5,059 nt of DNA from Pseudomonadota bacterium (lineage in GTDB: Bacteria > Pseudomonadota > Gammaproteobacteria > Steroidobacterales > Steroidobacteraceae). The notes under the pieces are model-generated. The model was not told the origin of the DNA and ran no database searches. It worked only from the letters and a program-made list of their open reading frames with translations. The stretch lies in assembly GCA_018241455.1 (NCBI GenBank), contig JAFEDW010000156.1, positions 1-5,059 of the forward strand. Reading direction: 5' to 3'. How positions within the stretch are numbered: the stretch's first letter is position 1; each line of letters begins with the position of its first letter. The position numbers were made by a program, and so were the translations under genes. Positions 1 through 5,059 of this stretch are shown here, one piece after another.

Positions 1-5
1 AAATG

Positions 6-44
6 AACGCAATTTGCACCCGGTGCGGGCCGCAAAGTTGCGTT
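6..44. other. Bulged intergenic hairpin, possible terminator of a gene left of the window
   Basis: Arms AACGCAA (6-12) and TTGCGTT (38-44) are exact inverted repeats. They are extended inward by TTTGC (13-17) pairing with GCAAA (32-36), giving 12 base pairs with one bulged G at 37. Inside, CCC (19-21) can pair with GGG (27-29). On the plus strand the stem runs into only a short TTTC, so it would be a weak rho-independent terminator for a plus-strand gene entering from the left. It could also be a structured intergenic element. The pairing is seen directly; the role is inferred. Nothing else is recognisable in 45-77. Confidence 0.4.
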
Positions 45-77
45 TCGGCAACAGGCGGTGTAGTCAACCCGGCGATG

Positions 78-108
78 AAAAAGGGCCGTCCCTCGCGGAG
101 CGGCCCTT
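78..108 (-). terminator. Rho-independent terminator of the barrel-protein gene
   Basis: Read on the minus strand, the stem AAGGGCCG (108-101) pairs perfectly with CGGCCCTT (88-81). Beyond a C/A mismatch the stem can continue by three pairs, including one G-U, and close with a GCGA (GNRA-type) tetraloop. The 3' arm runs directly into a five-T tract (82-78, two of them within the stem). The element begins 31 bases after the stop codon of the gene at 140-709, which fits its end. The plus-strand orientation has no T tract, so it is directional. Confidence 0.82.
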
Positions 109-119
109 GTCGACAAGGG
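104..119. repeat. Perfect 16-bp palindrome overlapping the terminator
   Basis: CCCTTGTCGACAAGGG is exactly self-complementary and shares 104-108 with one arm of the adjacent terminator. In the minus-strand transcript it could fold as a 6-bp stem with a TCGA loop. That fold uses the same AAGGG segment the terminator needs, so the two are mutually exclusive. It could instead be a protein-binding palindrome or chance. The symmetry is certain; a function is not shown. Confidence 0.45.
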
Positions 120-139
120 TCATGGGTCGACGGCGTGGA

Positions 140-709
140 TCAGAACCGCCAGGCCACGCCGATCGCGAGCTGATCGACATCGTAGTTGTAGCCCAGGTTG
201 TCGCCGGTCGAGAGCCGGGTCCATTCGACATTCAGCCGCGAACGGCGGTCGAGGTCGAAGTCGACACCAATGCCGTACGAGAAGCCGTTGTCGTGCGCGT
301 TGACCAGGCCGAAGTCGCGCTTGAAGTCGACGCTCGCGAGGCCACCGAGTCCGTACAGCGAGACGCCGCGCGTCAGCGGCAGTGATCCCTTCAGGTAACC
401 GGCGATCAGCGAATTCACCTGCACGCCGTAGGAATCGGTCGAGGAACTGCCGAGTCCGGTGCCAACGCGGCCCTCGATGGCGAGGTTCGGGCTCAGCGAA
501 GCGCCGACCACGAACATGCCGGTCGCGGGAGTGATGGTATTGAGCCCTTCCTCGTTGTAGCGCACCTGGCCGAAGCTCACGCCGGCATAGGGACCCACGT
601 CGTCATCGGGGCCATAGCCGCGGCCGTAGTCGCCGCGCCATGCGCCATCGTGCGCCGCGGCCGTGCCGGCCGCCAGCGCACACACCGTCACCGCGAGAAA
701 CCTGTTCAT
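140..709 (-). CDS. Small outer-membrane beta-barrel protein (OMP_b-brl / opacity-porin-like)
   Basis: A 189-residue exported protein. Residues 1-19 form a Sec signal peptide (MNRF, an Ala/Val-rich core, then AAA before His20). A Gly/Asp/Tyr-rich linker follows to about residue 38. The rest alternates polar and hydrophobic residues as in amphipathic beta strands (YAGVSFGQVRY near 41, YGLGGLASVDF, FSYGIGVDFDL, RLNVEWTRLS, QLAIGVAWRF), with Gly/Asp/Asn-rich turns. It ends in Phe after an aromatic-rich last strand, the usual BAM recognition signal. The length fits an eight-stranded barrel of the OmpA-like or OprF N-terminal class without a peptidoglycan-binding domain. The specific function is unknown; such proteins are structural, adhesive or small channels. 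I chose the ATG at 709 because AGGAG lies 8 bases upstream. An in-frame GTG at 718 overlaps that ribosome-binding site and is unlikely. The gene is divergent from a small lipoprotein and shares its control region; a terminator follows the stop. Confidence 0.85.
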   Translation of the reverse strand: MNRFLAVTVCALAAGTAAAHDGAWRGDYGRGYGPDDDVGPYAGVSFGQVRYNEEGLNTITPATGMFVVGASLSPNLAIEGRVGTGLGSSSTDSYGVQVNSLIAGYLKGSLPLTRGVSLYGLGGLASVDFKRDFGLVNAHDNGFSYGIGVDFDLDRRSRLNVEWTRLSTGDNLGYNYDVDQLAIGVAWRF

Positions 710-717
710 GGGCACCA

Positions 718-722
718 CTCCT
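718..722 (-). promoter_or_regulatory. Ribosome-binding site fixing the barrel-protein start
   Basis: AGGAG on the minus strand lies 8 bases before the ATG at 709. It overlaps the in-frame upstream GTG (718-716), so that longer start can be excluded with fair confidence. Confidence 0.75.
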
Positions 723-747
723 GTTGCGAATCGTGAGGCTTGAGTCT

Positions 748-806
748 GGTCCGCAGGCGCTGAACGCAGACTGAACTGCGGCGTTCAGAGTCTGTTCAGC
801 CGGACC
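748..806. promoter_or_regulatory. Four-half-site dyad operator between divergent envelope genes
   Basis: Four hexamers are arranged as CTGAAC (760-765), CTGAAC (771-776), GTTCAG (783-788) and GTTCAG (794-799). Both same-orientation pairs are spaced exactly 11 bp, and the whole set is symmetric about 779.5. GGTCCG (748-753) and CGGACC (801-806) add an outer, slightly off-centre inverted repeat, and AGACT/AGTCT flank the inner half-sites. Direct repeats one helical turn apart are the usual binding pattern of OmpR/PhoB-family response regulators, so two dimers facing opposite ways is the simplest reading (inference). The centre lies 70 bp from the barrel-protein ATG and about 103 bp from the lipoprotein ATG, so it could serve both genes. 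There is no T tract, which argues against a terminator. Confidence 0.6.
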
Positions 807-832
807 GCGTGCACAGTTTGAGGGGCGCGCGC

Positions 833-861
833 TTGCCGCAGTTCGGTGGCCGGCCTATAAG
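833..861 (+). promoter_or_regulatory. Sigma70-type promoter of the small lipoprotein gene
   Basis: TTGCCG (833-838) and TATAAG (856-861) are separated by exactly 17 bp, each matching the -35/-10 consensus in four or five of six positions. Transcription would start near 868, leaving a leader of about 15 bases. The dyad operator lies roughly 70-110 bp upstream of that start. No comparably good promoter is visible for the minus-strand barrel gene, which may depend on an activator. Confidence 0.6.
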
Positions 862-873
862 AAGTCTTCATCC

Positions 874-879
874 GGAGGG
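874..879 (+). promoter_or_regulatory. Ribosome-binding site of the lipoprotein gene
   Basis: GGAGGG lies 3-5 bases before the ATG at 883. The match to the anti-Shine-Dalgarno is strong and the spacing slightly short. It supports this small frame as a translated gene, rather than the much longer overlapping plus-strand open frame. Confidence 0.7.
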
Positions 880-882
880 CTT

Positions 883-1098
883 ATGTACAGAAGTTCCCTG
901 CTCATGCTGCTGGCGCTGGAGTTGTCCGGCTGCGGCCTGGCCGGAACCGCGGCCACCGGCGCGACGGCCGCCGGCGCGCAGGCCGAAGCGGCGAAGCAGG
1001 CACAGCAGACCGAACAGCAGGTGCAGCAGAAAGTCGAGGCCGCAACGCAGGTCGATGCCGACAAGCGGCGCGCCGCCGACGACAGCGCCGGCAACTGA
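883..1098 (+). CDS. Small Ala/Gln-rich lipoprotein of unknown function
   Basis: A 71-residue protein with a lipoprotein signal peptide: MYRSS, a Leu-rich core (residues 6-12), then the lipobox Leu14-Ser15-Gly16-Cys17. Cys17 would be lipidated by Lgt and cleaved by LspA, leaving about 55 residues. Gly at +2 rather than Asp favours outer-membrane sorting by Lol. A Gly/Ala/Thr-rich linker (18-31) leads to a charged, Gln/Ala-rich stretch (about 32-64, with EAAKQAQQTEQQVQQKVEAA) that should form one long helix or coiled coil, and a polar tail. Glu13 just before the lipobox is unusual and may weaken processing. I do not recognise the family; it resembles short periplasm-facing helical lipoproteins in general build only. 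A clear promoter and ribosome-binding site support expression. The divergent barrel protein suggests a shared envelope role (inference). Confidence 0.75.
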   Translation: MYRSSLLMLLALELSGCGLAGTAATGATAAGAQAEAAKQAQQTEQQVQQKVEAATQVDADKRRAADDSAGN

Positions 1099-1105
1099 GC
1101 CGGCG
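1086..1105. terminator. GC hairpin over the lipoprotein stop, weak bidirectional terminator candidate
   Basis: CGCCGGC (1086-1092) and GCCGGCG (1099-1105) form a 7-bp stem whose six-base loop contains the lipoprotein TGA stop. It lies in the 16-bp gap and flank of two convergent genes, so it could slow polymerase from both sides. There is no T tract on either strand, so it is not a canonical intrinsic terminator. Confidence 0.3.
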
Positions 1106-1114
1106 GCTGGTGCG

Positions 1115-3283
<2,169 letters not shown>

Positions 3284-3289
<6 letters not shown>

Positions 3290-3327
3290 GTCAGGGCCTG
3301 TTCACGTCAGGGCCTGTTCACGACAGG
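3284..3327. repeat. 16-bp tandem repeat (2.75 copies) across the dehydrogenase-rlmKL junction
   Basis: The unit GTTCACGTCAGGGCCT occurs identically at 3284-3299 and 3300-3315, followed by a partial copy (3316-3327) with one change, T to A at 3323. The dehydrogenase stop (3320-3318) falls in the partial copy, and the rlmKL GTG start (3289-3287) in the last copy read on the minus strand. Each minus-strand unit carries AGG, seven bases, then GTG, so the repeat multiplies a start-site-like module. The first two GTGs each read GTG AAC AGG CCC TGA, a four-codon frame. The 16-bp period shifts the frame, so only the GTG at 3289 opens rlmKL. Confidence 0.9.
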
Positions 3328-4817
3328 TCGATCCAGGTGGTCTTGAGCTCCGTGTACTTGTCGAAGGCGTGCAGTGATTTGTCGCGCCCGCTGCCGGACT
3401 GCTTGAATCCGCCGAACGGCACCGTGATGTCGTCGGCGTCGTAGCAGTTCACGTACACCATGCCGGTGCGCAGTGCGCGCGCCGCGCGATGGGCCGCGGT
3501 GATGTCGCGCGTCCAGATCGCCGCCGCCAGGCCGTAGACCACGCCGTTGCCGATGCGGATCGCCTCGTCGAGGTCGCGAAAACTCATCGTCGCGAGCACC
3601 GGGCCGAAGATCTCCTCGCGCGCGATGCGCATGTCGGGCCGCACGTCGGCAAACACGGTCGGCTCGACGTAGCAACCGCCACTCGCCTCGCGCACCCGCC
3701 GCCCGCCGACGGCGACCGCCGCGCCTTCGCTGCGGCCCGCGGCGATGTACTCCATGACGCGCTGCGTCTGCGGCTCGTCGACCAGCGCGCCGAGCCGCGT
3801 CGCCGCATCGAGCGGATCGCCGGGCGCCATCTCGCGCGCAATGACTGCGATCTCCGCGAGCAGCTCGTCACGAATGCCCTCCTGCACCAGCAGGCGCGAG
3901 CCGGCCGAGCACATCTCACCCTGGTTGAAGAAGATCGCGCCGGCCGCGGCACGCGCGGCGCGCTTCAGGTCGGGGTAATCGGCCATGACGATGTTCGGGC
4001 TCTTGCCGCCGCATTCGAGCGACACGTGCTTCAGGTTCGACTGCGCACCGTACTGTGCGATCAGCTTGCCGGTCGCGGTCGAGCCGGTGAACGCGATCGC
4101 ATCGACATCCATGTGCAGCGCCAGGGCCTTGCCGGCCGTGTGGCCGAAGCCGGGCACGACATTGAACACGCCCGGCGGCACGCCGGCTTCGAGCGCCAAC
4201 TCGGCCAGACGCAGCGCGCTGTACGGCGATTTCTCCGAGGGCTTCAGCACCAGCGAATTGCCGGCCGCCAGCACCGGCGCGATCTTCCAGGCCGCCATGA
4301 TCATCGGGAAGTTCCACGGCACGATCGCGCCGACGACACCGACGGGTTCACGCGTGATCAGCGCCAGCGCATCGGGCGCAGTGGGTGCGACCTCGCCGTA
4401 CACCTTGTCGATTGCCTCGCCGTACCAGCGCAAGGCACGGGCCGTGGCCGGCACATCGACGCCGAGCGCATCGCTGATCGGCTTGCCCATGTCGAGCGTC
4501 TCGAGCAGCGCGAGCTCTTCGGCGGCGGCCTCGACGCGCGCGGCGAATTCCTGCAGCACGCGCTTGCGCGCCGCCGGCGGCTGGCGCGACCAGTCGCCGC
4601 GCTCGAAGGTCGCACGCGCCGCGGCCACCGCCGCGTCGATATCAACGCGGTCGCCCGCGGCGACCTCGCCCAGCCTGCGGCCATCGATCGGGCTTAGCTT
4701 CGTGAACGTTGCGCCGCCCTGCGCGCCGACGCGCCGGCCGCCGATCAGCGCCTCGCCCAGCGGACGCAGCGCGCGGGCGCGCGCATGCCAGTCGATGCCA
4801 TCGTACTTGCCGGACAT
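3318..4817 (-). CDS. PuuC/KauB-type NAD(P)+ aldehyde dehydrogenase
   Basis: A 499-residue cytoplasmic enzyme of the classical aldehyde dehydrogenase superfamily, at full length. It oxidises an aldehyde to the acid with NAD(P)+. Visible landmarks are PWNF with the oxyanion Asn169, Lys192 in LKPSEKSP (cofactor), GSTATG (245-250) of the nucleotide fold, the general base Glu268 in LECGGKSP, the catalytic Cys303 in NQGEMCSAG, and Glu402 in EEIFGPV. The regions ALLETLDMGKPI (103-114), RWYGEAIDKVYGEV (130-143) and the end VPFGGFKQSGSGRDKSLHAFDKYTELKTTWI closely follow E. coli PuuC (gamma-glutamyl-gamma-aminobutyraldehyde dehydrogenase). Pseudomonas KauB/PauC, which act on amino- and guanidino-aldehydes from polyamines, are close relatives. 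The exact substrate cannot be read from sequence. The divergent beta-alanine-type aminotransferase supports an amino-aldehyde role (inference). ATG at 4817 is chosen; its Shine-Dalgarno is weak (GAGAAAA). rlmKL follows 28 bp downstream. Confidence 0.93.
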   Translation of the reverse strand: MSGKYDGIDWHARARALRPLGEALIGGRRVGAQGGATFTKLSPIDGRRLGEVAAGDRVDIDAAVAAARATFERGDWSRQPPAARKRVLQEFAARVEAAAEELALLETLDMGKPISDALGVDVPATARALRWYGEAIDKVYGEVAPTAPDALALITREPVGVVGAIVPWNFPMIMAAWKIAPVLAAGNSLVLKPSEKSPYSALRLAELALEAGVPPGVFNVVPGFGHTAGKALALHMDVDAIAFTGSTATGKLIAQYGAQSNLKHVSLECGGKSPNIVMADYPDLKRAARAAAGAIFFNQGEMCSAGSRLLVQEGIRDELLAEIAVIAREMAPGDPLDAATRLGALVDEPQTQRVMEYIAAGRSEGAAVAVGGRRVREASGGCYVEPTVFADVRPDMRIAREEIFGPVLATMSFRDLDEAIRIGNGVVYGLAAAIWTRDITAAHRAARALRTGMVYVNCYDADDITVPFGGFKQSGSGRDKSLHAFDKYTELKTTWIDLS

Positions 4818-4873
4818 GGTTTTCTCGCTCAGCTGATGGTGGGAAACCGCCGAATATTCTATCCTTAGGCACC
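4818..4873. promoter_or_regulatory. Compact divergent promoter region, dehydrogenase / aminotransferase
   Basis: Only 56 bp separate the two divergent ATGs. The AT-rich core at 4853-4866 offers TAGAAT on the minus strand (4861-4856), a five-of-six match to a -10 box, and TATTCT on the plus strand (4855-4860), a weaker match. Neither has a good -35 at the right spacing, so activation by a regulator or a different promoter class is possible. The divergent promoters must overlap, so the two genes are probably controlled together. Confidence 0.45.
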
Positions 4874-4895
4874 ATGAACACCGCCATGAACACCG
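4873..4895 (+). repeat. 12-bp in-frame duplication of the aminotransferase start
   Basis: CATGAACACCG occurs at 4873-4883 and 4885-4895, a period of 12 bases, encoding MNTA then MNTD. It creates two in-frame ATG starts. The first has a weak TTAGG 4-5 bases upstream; the second has no Shine-Dalgarno. Confidence 0.6.
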
Positions 4896-5059
4896 ATCTT
4901 TCCGCCTTCTGGATGCCGTTTACGCCGAACCGGCTGTTCCGCACTGCGCCGCGCCTGCTGGCCAAGGCCAAGGGCCTCTACTATGAGAGCGACGACGGCC
5001 GCCGCATCCTCGACGGCTCGGCGGCCCTGTGGTGCGTGAACGCCGGCCACGGCCGCACC
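4874..5059 (+). CDS. Omega-amino acid (beta-alanine type):pyruvate aminotransferase, 5' part
   Basis: The first 62 codons of a gene that continues beyond the window, with no stop inside it. After MNTAMNTDLS comes AFWMPFTPNRLFRTAPRLLAKAKG, then YYESDDGRRILDGSAALWCVNAGHGR. This opening, especially FWMPFT-NR and ILDG-A-LWCVNAGHGR, is characteristic of class III pyridoxal-phosphate aminotransferases of the beta-alanine:pyruvate group, such as Pseudomonas BauA. These move an amino group from beta-alanine or other omega-amino acids to pyruvate, giving malonate semialdehyde (or another semialdehyde) and alanine. The catalytic lysine and most of the fold lie outside, so substrate and intactness cannot be judged. 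The start could be ATG 4874 or 4886; I prefer 4874. It is divergent from the aldehyde dehydrogenase, with which it may share a polyamine/beta-alanine pathway (inference). Confidence 0.88.
   Translation, partial: MNTAMNTDLSAFWMPFTPNRLFRTAPRLLAKAKGLYYESDDGRRILDGSAALWCVNAGHGRT

Noticed and set aside
710..718. Upstream GTG start for the barrel protein (three extra residues).
   Set aside because: It overlaps the AGGAG ribosome-binding site, which is ideally placed for the ATG at 709.
748..806. Considered the inverted repeat as a terminator or a mobile-element end.
   Set aside because: There is no T tract, it lies upstream of both divergent genes, and there is no transposase or target duplication; an operator fits better.
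3489..4697. A 402-codon plus-strand open frame antisense to the aldehyde dehydrogenase.
   Set aside because: Low-complexity Arg/His/Asp-rich translation opposite a fully motif-complete dehydrogenase; a codon-bias shadow.
3985..4836. A 283-codon Ser/Ala-rich plus-strand open frame over the dehydrogenase 5' half.
   Set aside because: Also antisense to strong dehydrogenase motifs, with no recognisable domain. It ends just beyond the dehydrogenase start, where the GC-periodic coding signal stops.
4642..5050. Short minus-strand open frames across the dehydrogenase start and aminotransferase 5' end.
   Set aside because: They run antisense to the aminotransferase or out of frame with the dehydrogenase and show no family features.

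Overview
This GC-rich, gene-dense window looks like chromosome of a gammaproteobacterium. The best taxonomic clue is a fused RlmL-RlmK 23S rRNA methyltransferase, an arrangement typical of that class. GC-rich codon use and the style of the envelope genes would fit a Xanthomonadales or Steroidobacter-like lineage, but that finer placement is a guess. I see no phage, insertion sequence, CRISPR array, tRNA or rRNA.

Layout. Positions 1-139 hold no gene: there is a bulged hairpin at 6-44 and a good rho-independent terminator at 78-108 for the first gene. A small outer-membrane beta-barrel protein lies on the minus strand (140-709). Its divergent partner on the plus strand (883-1098) is a very small lipoprotein. 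The 173 bp between them contain a striking, exactly dyad-symmetric set of four CTGAAC/GTTCAG half-sites and a recognisable sigma70-type promoter for the lipoprotein. The lipoprotein converges on rlmKL (minus, 1115-3289) with only 16 bp between the stop codons. Upstream of rlmKL on the same strand is a PuuC/KauB-type NAD(P)+ aldehyde dehydrogenase (3318-4817). The 28-bp junction between them is built from a 16-bp tandem repeat that also carries the rlmKL start codon. Divergent from the dehydrogenase, the 5' end of an omega-amino acid (beta-alanine type):pyruvate aminotransferase begins at 4874 and runs off the window.

How the genes may work together. The dehydrogenase and the aminotransferase form a plausible catabolic pair: one oxidises amino-aldehydes from polyamine breakdown to omega-amino acids such as beta-alanine or GABA, and the other transaminates such products. 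The barrel protein and lipoprotein share a control region and both appear to be envelope proteins. rlmKL is a housekeeping ribosome-modification gene that seems to be transcribed behind the dehydrogenase. No wholly new system is evident. The most interesting signals are non-coding: the four-half-site operator and the repeat-built translation start of rlmKL.
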